Source of the DNA: Lojkania enalia
Taxonomy: Eukaryota > Ascomycota > Dothideomycetes > Pleosporales
NCBI GenBank assembly: GCA_010094045.1
Contig: ML986597.1
Coordinates: forward strand, 1-64,000
DNA length: 64,000 bases
Reading direction: 5' to 3'
Notes under the pieces: model-generated
What the model saw: only the letters and a program-made list of their open reading frames with translations
What the model was told of the DNA's origin: nothing
The model's database searches: none
Part shown: positions 1 through 12,118 of the stretch, piece by piece
Layout: every line of letters starts with the position of its first letter
How positions within the stretch are numbered: the first letter of the stretch is position 1
Made by a program: the position numbers and the translations under genes

Positions 1-2075
1 ATAACTAAATAATTTAATATAATAGTATATAAATATTATAACCTAAACTAAATCGGGTATATCTTAGACTTAAATATATTTAAATAAACAATCGATGCGA
101 TATTATTAAAGAGGCTATTACTAGTAGTATTAAGTTTTTCTATATAATATAATAGCGTAGGTAAGATAATAGGTCTAAATATAACACAAATCTACTTAAA
201 GGTATATAGAAGTATGTAGGGGATTAGGGACCTGAGAATTCTATTAACACCTATAGGCCTTATACGAAAGGATATAGAAAAACTACCAAGCTACTTATAA
301 GAGAGTATACAACTATATACGGATGGGAAAAGGGGTAGAACCGGGGGTAGGATAAGATAAGCGAAAAGATAAAGCTTTTCGTAGAACGATTTCTTTGTAT
401 TATTACACCAGCTTAGCCTATATACTATATATATTTCTATTCTTTAAGAAAAGCTCTATAACTTTATATAATTATAGAATTCCTACTTAATTTAGAAGTA
501 AAAGAATCGTCTAAACGCTGTAGTTGGAAAGCTTTTTATACTATACTACTATCTAGAAAGCTATATATAGAACTGGGCTATTTTATTTAATATTAAGTAG
601 CTTCGTATAATTAAAGAATAAGTTAATACTTAGAATATAGATAGCTACCTTCTATAAAAGACGCTTAAATAGTATAATAGAGTCCTTAACTCGTTTAGAT
701 TCGATAGTATAGCTACAACTCGCTCTACTCTTTAAAATTATATAACGCTATATCTTAATATATACCTTCAGCTTTAGGTAAAGATATAGTATTATATTTA
801 GAACAATCTTCAGCCTATACTATTACTACTATAGCTACCTATTAAAGTATAGAGCTGGCAGGTAAGGTTTCGTACAATTCTCTTATTATAATACTAATAA
901 TAGTAGAGAAACTAAAATATATAGTAGAATATTATTTAAGATATTAACTTTAAGACAGATCTTATAGATCTATATAATAAAGAGTATTTAATAGATCCGG
1001 ATCTAGTTTAGAAAGCTCGCTTATATATAGTTACTAAGCCTATATTCTTCCTATAGTTTATATAATAGATTTTTATCTCTTCTTCTATCTCTTCTTCTAT
1101 TATTAGTTTTATCCCTTTTATCTCGTACGATTATAAGTAATTTAGATTTTCTTAAGTTCTGTCTAGTAGAAGGGAAATTCTATAGTAAGTACCCAGCTAT
1201 ATATAGCTTCTACTTAAGATACTGTAATCTAATCCGCTCCTCTACCCCCGTACGAGAAGAGAAAGAGAAAGAAGTTATCTACCTTAATAATACACCTGAA
1301 ATCTTAAAGAAGGTAATATTTATTCCTTTTATATAAGTAAATTCGTATATAGTAGTTAAAGTAGCTTATTAGCAGTTAATTTAACAAACCTCTTAACTCT
1401 TAATCCGGTCCTTAAAGCTCTCTATCCTTCTTATAGTCTATCTTATATAATGGGAACTTATAGATAAGAGTAGCTAGTACTAAAAGCGGTTTATTAAATA
1501 TAATATCTTACATACGTATAAAACCTTCTTACCCTTCTATACTAATTAATAATAGATAAGACTTAAATCTAACCCTAGAACTCTCCTATTTCCTCTCTTA
1601 ACGAGTTTATTTAAAGCTCTCTCCTTTATAAGCTTATATAAGTCGACCTTTCTAGATTTATAGATACTTAGCTATATCTTATTACTAATGTAGGAAAAGA
1701 TAATATAATATATCTTTTAAAGAGTATAGAGAGTTGTAATATAATTAAAAACTTAATAGAGAGTAGATTCTTTAAGAAGAGTAACTAGAATGCTACTACT
1801 ATATACCTAGTATATAAGATAGTTAAGGAGATAGATATAGCTAAAGCTTCTACCTACGAAAACCCTACAAAACCTCCTAAGATTAAGAAGGAGAGGAAGA
1901 AGGTAGTAGAGAAGAAGGTTAAGCTAGAACCTACTATAAAGAAAAAAGTAGTATTATATAAGCGCAAGCGAATAATATCTTAGCTATTAGATTCTTAAGA
2001 ATTAAGGTTACTATAAGAGGTAGGAAATTACTAGACGGTTAATAACTAGATATTATATAGGCTTTACAGTTTATT
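1..2075 (+). other. Unidentified RIP-degraded repeat, left part
   Basis: AT-rich, TpA-rich sequence with no intact gene. From about 1,150 to 2,070 the + strand reads as a long frame broken only at TAA/TAG positions, as expected for CAA/CAG codons mutated by RIP. It includes a Lys/Glu-rich stretch near 1,860-1,960. This suggests the 3' part of a transposon protein that I do not recognise. The element continues at 16,830 after the copia-3 insertion; the TSD ttatt flanks that insertion (2,071-2,075 and 16,825-16,829). Positions 1-1,150 show nothing I can assign. Confidence 0.5.
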
Positions 2076-2268
2076 TATTACAGCTATATAAAGGTACTTA
2101 AACTAGTTAACTAGAAAGCAGCTTTACTATTTACTATAGCTAGGGGGGTATATTATAGTTAAACTATTTACAGTTAGTTTCTTAGTAGGTTTAGAAATAT
2201 ATATATAATATATCTTATATTTCTAGTTAATAGATATAGTTTTCTAATTCTTATTAGAGCTAGCTAGC
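2076..2268 (+). repeat. Copia-3 5' LTR (first 193 of 200 bp)
   Basis: Matches the 3' LTR at 16,625-16,824. The last 7 bp lie at 9,744-9,750, beyond the inserted gypsy-1. The first 75 bp repeat the internal 3' end and polypurine tract of the element. The remaining part, from 2,151, is the short LTR form also found as a solo copy at 43,364. Confidence 0.88.
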
Positions 2269-2807
2269 TGTTATAAATACAGGACGCTAAGAGGCACCGC
2301 TTCTATAGCTAGGGCTTAATCTAACATCAGCTACTATAGAGGTTAACTCGGATAAGGACCGATAGGGTAATAACAGGTAGAAGTATATTAGGAACTAGTT
2401 ATTAGATAGTAAGTAGTAGGACTACGGGAACTGGGGAGATAATTAGTTAGATAATAAAGTATAGCATAACCTATATATATAACTATAGTAGAAGTATTAG
2501 GTATAGTAGGATAGACCTAATAGACCTAACAGACCTGATAAGCTAAGCTTAGTAGTCTTAGACTTAACTATATAAGAAGGGAGATCTTTTTATAAAATTA
2601 AGTCCTTTATAGTTATTCTCGCAGATTTATCTTATTACTCTATTAGACTTCTAAATATACTTATTACATTTAAAGAACTGGCGAACCTAATACTCTCTTA
2701 TTACTAAAGCTACCACCTCTAACCAACTTAATATAAATAAGGCCCCGGCGCGTGTACGACTGCAACAGCGGTTATTATATATACTAATAGTATATAGGTT
2801 AATAATA
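2269..2807 (+). repeat. Gypsy-1 5' LTR
   Basis: 539 bp, starting TGTTATAAA and ending GTAATA-like (originally probably GTAACA). Same length as the 3' LTR; the differences are mostly C/T and G/A transitions typical of RIP. Confidence 0.92.
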
Positions 2808-2879
2808 TAATAACTACCCAATATTAAGAGAATAGGAACTATTTAAAGATATCTACTATATTATAAAGTTAAGTTATGA

Positions 2880-5800
2880 TAACCTAAAGGCTGCAAGCCC
2901 TAGAAGAAACTATAGTATAGAAAGTATAAGAATAGGAAACCTGTATCGTATAGATATAATATAAGCTAGCCGCAGCTAGAGCTGACCTAGTTAAAGCTAA
3001 GTAATAAGTATAAGCTAAAATAGCTTTACTAAGAAAGTTTAATAATAAGAAAGAATATATTAACCTTTTTCTTACGTTAATAGAGCTGTACTTTAGGTTT
3101 AACAGTACAACCTTCTTCTTAGACAAGGATAAGATCTTAGCTGTAATAATAAATATAGAAGAGATACTACTAGTATAGGCTGAACTATTTATAGCAGATT
3201 AGCTGGAGAATAAAGGTAATATAAAGAAGATTAGGGAATCCACGGACGAACTCTTTAAGAGCTGGAAAGAATTTAAGAATAAGGTCCGGAACGTCTTTAG
3301 AGAAGTAGATATAGAATAGGAAGTATAAAGGAAGCTACTAAGGCTAACCTAGATTAAGAGGGTAATGGATTATACCACAGAATTCCAGAGACTTAGCGCT
3401 AGACTAGGATAGAATAATAGTATATTAGTAGGAATCTTCTATAAAGGTTTTAAGGATAAGGTTAAAGATAACCTAGCTAGAGAAGAAAGGCCAACCGAAT
3501 TATTAGAAATAATCGAATTAGCGGTTAGAATTAACAACTGTTAGTACAAGCGAGAGATAGAGAAAAGATTTCAGCCGTAGACATTTATACTAGTAAAGAA
3601 AGAAAGTAAGACGGCGCTATAAGATGGTAATCTAATAGTCCTTAGAAAAGTCGAAAAGGATAGGAGAAAGAACTACCAACAATTAAAGATGAGTAATCTT
3701 AAGAAAGAAAGACTTAAAAAGGGAGCGTGCCTTCTATATAGGTAAAAAGGGTACTATATAAAAGAATACTTAAATAAGAAGAAGAAAGCCCGAATAATAA
3801 CTGCGCAACCTACTAATAGATACTAACTAATATAGTACTAGATATATTATATAAACGATAGATGTGAGACGTACTATTTAGTAAAAGAAGAAAGTAATTA
3901 TTAGCTATAGCTAAGACGGGTAGCAGTAGTTATTAAACGCATAGAATATCTACTAGGAATACTAGGACTTAATAGTACAACCATCCTAGAAAGAATAAAG
4001 TAAAAGAAGTACTAGATCTATAATAAAATATACTAGGTAAGATTATACCCCTAAGAATACTAGAACATCCTATTTAAAGAAGTAACATTCCGAGACAGCT
4101 AGAATATACTAGAAGCTGTAGTAAAATTAGTAGGAAAGGTTATAAATAAAGAAATATTCGAGTATATATAAAAAATATATTAAGACTACTCTATAGAGCT
4201 AGTAAAAGGTAAGAAAGGGAAATATATACTACCCTATAAGAACAGCTATAAAAAAGATTAGGCCAGCTATTATCAGAACAACTATTAGACATATAAAGGT
4301 ATTAAGATAAAACTAGGAGTATAACTAAAAATAGATACGGAGTTATTACCTAGAATCTTACTATCTTAAGATAAAATAGAAGATTATATAGAAAATAGGT
4401 ACTATTAGATTTATAGAAGTCTAATTTACCTTAAAATAGAGTATCTATACCAGCTTAGTAAAATTGTTGTAGAAGCCGAAGAGCCGAGGAAAGTAGTCTT
4501 AGAGGTAAGAGAGATATAAGGGGATGTTAGAGGATAACTTAATATTACAGCTTGTAAGATAATAGGAGTAAGTATACCTAAGTAGAAGGAATATTCTAAG
4601 AATAACATATATTTAGAGGAATATAAAGTACTAAGCTAGAAATAATATATAATTAGATACTAGTACTATTAAGATATATTTAGGGTACTTAGATAGTAAA
4701 GATTAGATAAAGACTACTAACTAATTAAATAGCAATAGTATTTCTTAAAATAGAAGTATAAGATATATAGTAAGCAAGTAAAAGCTACTTACGCCTAAGA
4801 ACTATAGATAAGGTGCAGTATAGATAGATATCTACTATATAGAGGAGAAAAGGAGAAGGTAGAGTTCTTCCTACCTTAGTTAAAAAACTAAGCAGCCCCT
4901 AAAACAATAGCTATATTAAGGAACTGGGTAAGAAAGCTGTTAGAAGGGTTACTAGTACAGTACCTTTATATATAGTACTCCGAGTAGAGTTTAACAGGAG
5001 GAAGCTTAGAGTACTACTTAATAGTAGAGCTTTAAACACGTTTATATCAGCGTAATAGATTTACGAGAATAATATAGAGTAGAGGGAAAAAGCAGTACCT
5101 TACACGATACACCTAATAGATAATAAGCTAATAAACTATAGCAGAGGAGTCGTACTAATAGAAACTAAGAAGTAAGCGTTTAACATTATAGGATATACTA
5201 ATATAAGGAGTATCGATATTATAAACCTAGGAAAATTTAATATATTACTAGGTATAAACTAGCTAGCTAAATATAATTCTAGAGTAGATTAGTAGTAAGA
5301 GATAGTTTATAAGTTATAGAGCTAATCTAAAATAGAATAGGTAGTAGGATAGTATAAGATAAAGTATTCTTCGGGTCTATAGTTAATATAGAGAGTATTA
5401 GCAGCTATGATAGTAAGACATCTTAAGAAGATAAAATAGACGCTAGGTATTATTATAGTTTAAAAAGTATATAAAAAACTATAAGATAATAGTATACTCT
5501 AAAAAATCTAAAAGGATTATAGCGAATTTATAGGGCTATATAAAGAAGTAGAGAATAGAGGGTTACTTAAGTATAAAGAATACGACTATAAAATTATTAT
5601 TGAGGATAAAAAGAAGCTAAAACCTAGTCTAATATATAACTTAAACCGAGAATAAAGAGAAGAACTTAAGAAGTATATCTAAAAGAATTTAGTAAGAAAG
5701 TATATATAACTAAGCTAGAGTAAAATAGTATTACTAATACTATTCATACCTAAGAAAAACAGTAAACTAAGATTATACGTAGACTATAAACAGCTAAATA

Positions 5801-8425
5801 ATATAACTAAGAAAAATAGATATCTATTACCCAGGATAATAGAACTTATAAGTCGGTTATAAAGAGCTAAGTAATTTACCAAGTTTAATATAAGAGAAGG
5901 ATACTACCGAATTTGGATAAAAGAGGGCTATAAATAGAAAACGGTATTTAAAATAAGAGAAGGTCTCTTTAAATATCTAGTAATACTATTTAGACTTATA
6001 AATATACTAGTAACCTTCTAAGTAGTTATAAATAATATATTAAGGGAATACTTAGATATATTTATAATAGTATACTTAGACAACGTTCTAGTTTATATAA
6101 AGGGATTGCTAAGAGAGTATAAAGAATATATTAGAAAAGTACTAGTAAAACTGTAAGAGTATAAGTTACTTATAGCCCGGAGAAATGCGAGTTTTATAAG
6201 ATAGGAATAGAGTTCTTAGAATTCCAGATATCTAGAGACGGTATTAAGATAGAATAAGAAAAGGTTAAAGTAATACTAGAATAGCTAGTACCTACCTTAA
6301 TTAAATAAGTCTAATCTTTTCTAGGCTTTACGAATTTCTATAGAAAATTTATAAGCAGATACTCTAGAGTAGTAGCACCCTTAATAGAGATTACTAAGAA
6401 AGAGAAGGGGTTTAAATAGTAAGAAGCGTAGTAAAAAGCTTTCGAAAAACTAAAAGCTTACTTTACCTTAATATTAATACTAAAGATGCTAGACCTAGAG
6501 AAGTAATTCCGAGTAGAAACTGATACTTTAGATAAAGTAATAGGCGCTTACTTAAGTTAGTAAGATAAAGATAGAAAGTAGAGGCTATAAGCCTACTTTT
6601 CAAGAAAAATGAAACTAGAAGAACTTAACTATAACGTACACGATAAGGAACTGTTAGTAATAGTTAAAGTGTTAAAGGAGTAGCGAGTATACCTAGTAAA
6701 AACTAAATACCCGTTTAAAGTCTAAACGGACTATAAAAACTTTATATACTTTATAATAATAAAGAAACTTATAGGAAGATAAATATAATAGGTAGAATAG
6801 TTAGCAGACTATAACTTTAGAATAACGTACTGGAAAGGGTTAAAAAATATAGTTGCAGACGTACTAAGTTATAGAGCTAACTATATAACTAAAGAAAAGT
6901 ATAAAAGAAACGCGATCCTAAGATAGGAATTAGATAGATCTCTTATATATAACTACCTACGAGTTGCTTAAGTTATAAAACTAACTATACTAGAGTAAAC
7001 CTAGTAATAGAAGCTAAGAGATATATAGATAGTAGAATAATATCTAATAAGTAGTAATAAAGTAAAAGCAATTAAAAACGCAACTTAGAAACAACTATAT
7101 ATATACCCGTACGTATAAAAGTAGATAATAAAAGAATTATACGAATTGTTAGAATAGGAATACTTAAGAGTAGTAGAAATAGAATAAAAGCTAAGAAAGA
7201 GCTTTACCCTTACCAACGTAAGAAAGGAAGTATAAGATGTATTAAATAAGTATTTAGAATGCGGAAAGAATAAGGCTATAAGGTATAAACCTTATAGATT
7301 CTTATAGCTACTAGAAGTACCTAAAGGACTATAGGAATAGATTATAATTAACTTCGTAACTAAGTTACTAGAGTTAGTAAAACTAGGGTTAGAAAAAAGA
7401 TATAATATAATTATAAACGTAGTAGATTAGTTAATAAAATATACGCATTTTAGACTAGTATTAGAGATAATAATAGCACCTAAACTAGCGTATAAGTTGT
7501 TATATATAGTATTTACAGAGTATAGAGTTCTAAAATATATTACTTCGGATAGAGATAAATTGTTTACATCTAAATACTAGCAGAGATAGATAAGAAAGAT
7601 AGGAATCTAATAATAGATATTAACTAGCTTCTACCTATAGATAGACGGTTAGATAGAACAAGTTAACTAGAGTCTAGAAATATATTTAAGAATGTATATT
7701 AATAAACAACAAAATAATTAAATTAAATTATTACCTACGGTATAAATAGCCTATAATAGAATAATCTAGAGTATTATAGAGACTATACTCTTTAAAACTA
7801 ACTATAGACGGAAAGCTATTATATATTAGGAATAGAATAAGAAAAAACCTCTAGTTCTAATAGTAGACCGAAAAGCTAAAGAAATAGAGGAAATCTATAA
7901 TTAACTTAAGGAAAAAATCCAGTTAAGAAACTTTAAGATAGTAGAATAAGCTAATAAGTTAAGGATTAAGGGACTAATCTTTAAGAAGAGGGGTAAAGTT
8001 TTCTTATTAATAAAAAACTTAAAGACTAAAAGACCCGCGAAAAAGTTAGATTATAAAAGAATAGGACTATTTCTAATTAAAGAATAGGTTAGACCTGTAA
8101 ATTTCAAACTAAAGCTACTAAGTAAAATAAAAATACACCCGGTATTTTACAAGTTAAAACTAGAACCAGTACCGGACAACGTACTACTATAAGAAAGCAT
8201 TAATATAGAACTAGAATAGAAATATAAAGTAGAATATATACTGGTAAAAAAGCGATTTAGACGTTAGTAGAAGTATCTAGTAAAGTAAGAAAGATACTTA
8301 TAGGAGGAAAGTTTATAGGAACTAGTATAGAACCTAACCAACTACACTACGAAGCTAAAGGAGTTTTACTAGAAGGCTAGAACGATAGGTTATTAAGTAA
8401 AGTCTAGTTAGAAAGTAATAGCAGT
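2880..8425 (+). pseudogene. Gypsy-1 gag-pol remnant
   Basis: Polyprotein of a Ty3/gypsy element, dead through many in-frame stops. Readable landmarks in order are: a CCHC-type gag zinc knuckle near 3,728-3,780 with its second and third Cys changed to Tyr; a retroviral-type protease region near 5,000-5,250; reverse transcriptase about 5,640-6,200, whose catalytic box now reads YLDN instead of YLDD near 6,070; RNase H about 6,500-6,900; integrase about 7,100-7,950 with a VVD-type core Asp near 7,410; and a chromodomain-like segment about 8,225-8,350. Chromodomains of this class are known to guide insertion into heterochromatin. Short antisense open frames inside it are RIP by-products. Confidence 0.88.
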
Positions 8426-8429
8426 AGTA

Positions 8430-9199
8430 ATATAGAAGAAGCCTCTTATACAGAACTCGGAGTAATAGTAGAGGGCGCCTCAGACCCGGCGGACCTCCTC
8501 TCCTCTCCCTCCAACTTCTCTTACTCTTCTATCAACTTTACCTCTCGTTTCCTAAGATCTAAACTATACTCCTCTAGAGAACGGACGTGTTTCTTAGTAT
8601 ATTCTAGATAAGAAAGAGCCGCCTAATAGCGACACGCAGATTTCTTAAGATAATAAATCTCCTCTTTCTTAGCAGTTATAAAATCTTAATAGGTAGAGGT
8701 AGACTCCTTATAAGCCTTTAATATATTCGCTAGAAAACGGTAAAAGGTACCCTTAGTCAGGGAAAGATTGTAGGATAGACCCTAAGAAAAATATTCTCTA
8801 TATATGGAAGAAAGGGTAGTATTACTATAATAGTTATAGTTCGTAGACTAACAGTTTAAATAATAGTAGGACGAATCTATTATAACACCTAAGGAAAGAA
8901 TTAAGTAACTAGTATAATAGTTGCGGGTAGAAGTGTTTTCGCGCTAGACCTTTAGTATAGTAGAAGAAGAAAAAGAGGAAGAATAGGGTTATATTCGCGA
9001 GCCGAGCAGGACCTACTAGAATATATAAAGTACTAACCCTAAAACGGAAAAATATAGACGCAGCCTTATAGTATACTTATATTAAGTATATTAGAAGCTA
9101 GAATAAGCTGCCTATAATAGTAGGGTACTACACCTAGATAGAATAGATAAGATAATAGATTAAAGAGCTTCGGGATAAACCTATAAAAAGAGAAGCAGG
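8430..9199. other. Gypsy-1 3' non-pol segment with possible extra ORF
   Basis: About 770 bp between the chromodomain and the 3' LTR, richer in C and G than the rest of the element. On the minus strand, about 9,000 down to 8,440, a Lys/Glu-rich frame broken only by TAG/TAA would encode a coiled-coil-like protein. One plus-strand frame is also fairly open. It may be an accessory antisense ORF, or simply untranslated 3' sequence. Confidence 0.4.
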
Positions 9200-9738
9200 T
9201 GTTATAAATATAAGACGCTAAGAGGCACCGCTTTTATAGCTAGAACTTAATCTAATATTAGCTACTATAGAGGTCAACTTGGATAAGAACTGATAGAGTA
9301 ATAACAGGTAGAAGTATATTAGGGATTAGTTATTAGATAGTAAGTAGTAGGACTGCGGGAACTGGGGAGATAATTAGTTGGACGATAAAGTATAGTATAA
9401 CCTATATACGTAACTGTAGTAGAAGTATTAGATATAGTAGGATAGACCTAATAGACCTAATAGACCTAATAAGCTAGGCTTAGCGGTTTTAGACTTAACT
9501 ATATAAGAAGAGAGATCTTCTTATAAGATTAAATCCTTTATAGTTATTCTCGCAGATTTATCTTATTACTCTATTAGACTTCTAAATATACTTATTATAT
9601 TTAAAGAACCGGCGAACCTAATACTCTCTTATTACTAAAGCTACTACCTCTAACTAATCTAATATAAATAAGGCTCCGGCGCGCGTATAACTGCGACGGC
9701 GGTTATTATATATACTAGTAGTATATAGGTTAGTAATA
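9200..9738 (+). repeat. Gypsy-1 3' LTR
   Basis: 539 bp, collinear with the 5' LTR at 2,269-2,807; followed by the TSD ctagc and then the final 7 bp of the copia-3 5' LTR. Confidence 0.92.
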
Positions 9739-9750
9739 CTAGCTCTAATA

Positions 9751-9761
9751 GTTATAAGCCC
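9751..9761 (+). promoter_or_regulatory. Copia-3 primer-binding site (half-tRNA type)
   Basis: The sequence gttataagccc begins immediately after the 5' LTR. Restoring one TpG to TpA change gives a complement to the anticodon stem-loop of initiator tRNA-Met. That is the half-tRNA primer known for Drosophila copia and yeast Ty5. The same 11 bp follow the 5' LTRs of copia-1 and copia-2. Confidence 0.65.
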
Positions 9762-10249
9762 AGAAGCTCTTTAACTACTACTATATTCTATATAAATAGA
9801 CTAGAGTTAATTAATATAAACTTAGTTAGTTAATTATATCTTGTTTATTAAGATCTTAATTACCTTAATATTACTAGGCTAGTTAGAAAGTTAGAGAGTT
9901 TAGAACTAGTTATAGTAGAGACCTTAACAGATTAACGTAATATAGTATATTAAGAAGATAATAGAATTAGATCTACTTATTACTAAGGCTACGGTTATTC
10001 TTAATAAGCTAGAATACTAGATATAATAGCTGTTTCTACGGAAGAATAGCGCGGACTAGAACCAGCTCTAGAAATATATAGATCTAGATCTTAATAAGAA
10101 GCTAATTTTTTAACTAAATATTAAAAAGCTAATTAAAAAGTAGTATAGAAATTTCTATAAGATAGATAGTAATATTAAGATAGTAGATACTAAAGTAGAT
10201 ATTATAGATCTAACTGATTAAGAATTAGTAAGATATAAAGCCTAGTATA

Positions 10250-12116
10250 ATATAGATTATAGGCCAACAGGACATACGTGCAAGCAGGATAGTTTTACTA
10301 TACGTGTTACCGTCTATTATTTTAGAGTATCTATTAACGATACTAACTACTAGTTAGGAAGAACTTAAAAATAGAACTTCTTTAGCTCTTAAAGCTTTAA
10401 ATTTAAAGCAATTTCGAAGTCTTTATAAGGTAGTAGTTATGTACGATATCTCTAAGTCTCGTCTATATTAATATATATACAATATCTGTTTACGACGTAT
10501 TATACCACTAATAACTTTAAAACTTACTTATATAGAAGAAACTATTCTTATTTAATGTATTCTTAACCTTAAGGCGTAAGACTTCCTAGCCTAGCTATCT
10601 ATTATACGCGAAACGGCTAATCTTCTGCTTATAAGCTGTAGGATCGACCTAGCTCCTACTATTAGTATTAATTGGCCTTTAACCTTCGTTAAACGCTGCC
10701 TAAAGCTTCGTACAGTATATATACGTAAATATAACTATTAGCGAAAGTAATACGAAGATTAAGGCTTTATCTAGGGCTGGTTTAACCTTATACAAAACAC
10801 GATTATAAAGTACGGTATTCTTAAAGATAATATCTATAACTTTAATAAGATAGGCTTCTAAATAGATATAATTTTAATAGTAAAAGTTGTTATAGAGACT
10901 AAAAAAAGATAGTAAGGTTATATAAAGGTTGTATAGCTAGGTAATCGCGAGTAGGTAACAGTTATTAATAGTATTAGTATAACTAGCTGGGCCTTACTAG
11001 TATTTATAATATTTAAAGTAAAGCAGTATTAAGAGTCTTAGTATAAAATTGCTATAAACGTTAGTATACTATAAATCTAGGCTATTTATATAAGCGAAAA
11101 GAGCTGGATAGATAATAAGATTAGCTTTAAATAGATTTAATACTTTAATAGCACGACTACAGCTTATATAAAGGGTTAATATCGCCTCTTAATTATAGAC
11201 AGCTATAGCAGCTATTATACAGTACAGTTTAAAGACTTTTATAAACAGAATAGAATTATTATACTCTATATACTAGCGCACTCGTCTTATCTACTACAAC
11301 TATTTAATATAGTCTATTTTAGCCTGTTAAAGCGCGTATATAGTATATAAGTCGAAGGCTAGGCGCGGCTTAGTATTAATTATATTATAAAGAACGACTT
11401 TTTATTACTATATTACGCAGCGTATATATAAGTAATAATTAAAAAGAATATTAAAGCTAGCTTTACAGCAGCTGGCCTTATACTATATAATCTAGAGTAT
11501 ATACTTGTAAAGCTGCTTTAATATATGCCGATACTACTAGCTGTTATATAAAGCCCTCCGACCTTAGTTTTAAAGACTTTATATATAACCACCGACCTTA
11601 AGTAATAAGTTAAAATAATTAAGATAAGACGCTATTATTATATAATAGTTAGCTTATTAGATAGCATGTTTAAAAGATTAATTAAGGGCTATAAGATAGC
11701 AATATAGAACGCTACAATTTTAAAAGCTGAGAATACTGCGCTTTAAGCAGCAAATATAAGAAAAATACGATAGTAAATAAGAAAATATAAGACTATTATA
11801 AAGGATAGTATTCTAATAATTAGTAAAGGGCTTTAAATACTTAAAAACTTATAGTTGTAGTAATAGGTTTAGATTAAAGTTTAAGTTAATTATATAGAGC
11901 TAGAAACTCCTATATAAAAAAAACAAGCTATACCTAAATATAGCTTATATAAGTTACTTAAATATAATATAAGAACTTGTCTAAGACGTAAAAATTGAGA
12001 TTATTTACTTCTTTTCTATAAATATTATTATTGTAGATAGATATTATAATTTAAAGATATATAGTAGTAAAAACTATCCTGCTCGCACATATATCCTATT
12101 AGCCTGTAATCTACAT
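10250..12116 (+). mobile_element. Pogo-2: pogo/Fot1-like DNA transposon
   Basis: 1,867-bp Tc1/mariner-superfamily element flanked by TA (10,248-10,249 and 12,117-12,118). It has terminal inverted repeats of about 45 bp beginning ATRTAGATTA. It lies inside the gag region of copia-3. Its transposase is only distantly similar to that of pogo-1 in the right block, so it is a separate family. Confidence 0.88.
10430..11640 (+). pseudogene. Pogo-2 transposase remnant
   Basis: Readable + strand frame with scattered TAG/TAA. In order there is an N-terminal psq/CENP-B-like DNA-binding region, a segment reading YNFNKIGF (the usual NxDExG region, with D/E changed to N/K), then IDSYSSYY and HSSYLLQLFNIVYFSLLK. 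The last two match the conserved DGHxSH and HSSHxLQPLDVxxFxPLK blocks of Fot1/pogo DDE transposases. Acidic catalytic positions are lost to G-to-A changes. Confidence 0.85.
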
Positions 12117-12118
12117 TA

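Larger units (their letters stand above)
2269..9738 (+). mobile_element. Gypsy-1: Ty3/gypsy chromovirus-type retrotransposon
   Basis: Complete 7,470-bp element with two 539-bp LTRs and the 5-bp TSD ctagc (2,264-2,268 and 9,739-9,743). It sits 7 bp from the 3' edge of the copia-3 5' LTR. The order gag, protease, reverse transcriptase, RNase H, integrase, chromodomain-like segment places it among chromodomain-bearing Ty3/gypsy elements. The sequence after the 5' LTR (from 2,808) begins taataac, consistent with a RIP-altered TGGTAAC primer-binding site. A related solo LTR lies at 57,319. Confidence 0.92.

Noticed and set aside
2884..4608. Short minus-strand open frames (2,884-3,126 and 4,426-4,608) opposite gypsy-1 gag-pol
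   Set aside because: They run against the coding strand of a recognisable polyprotein and show no motif. RIP depletes antisense stops by chance in places.
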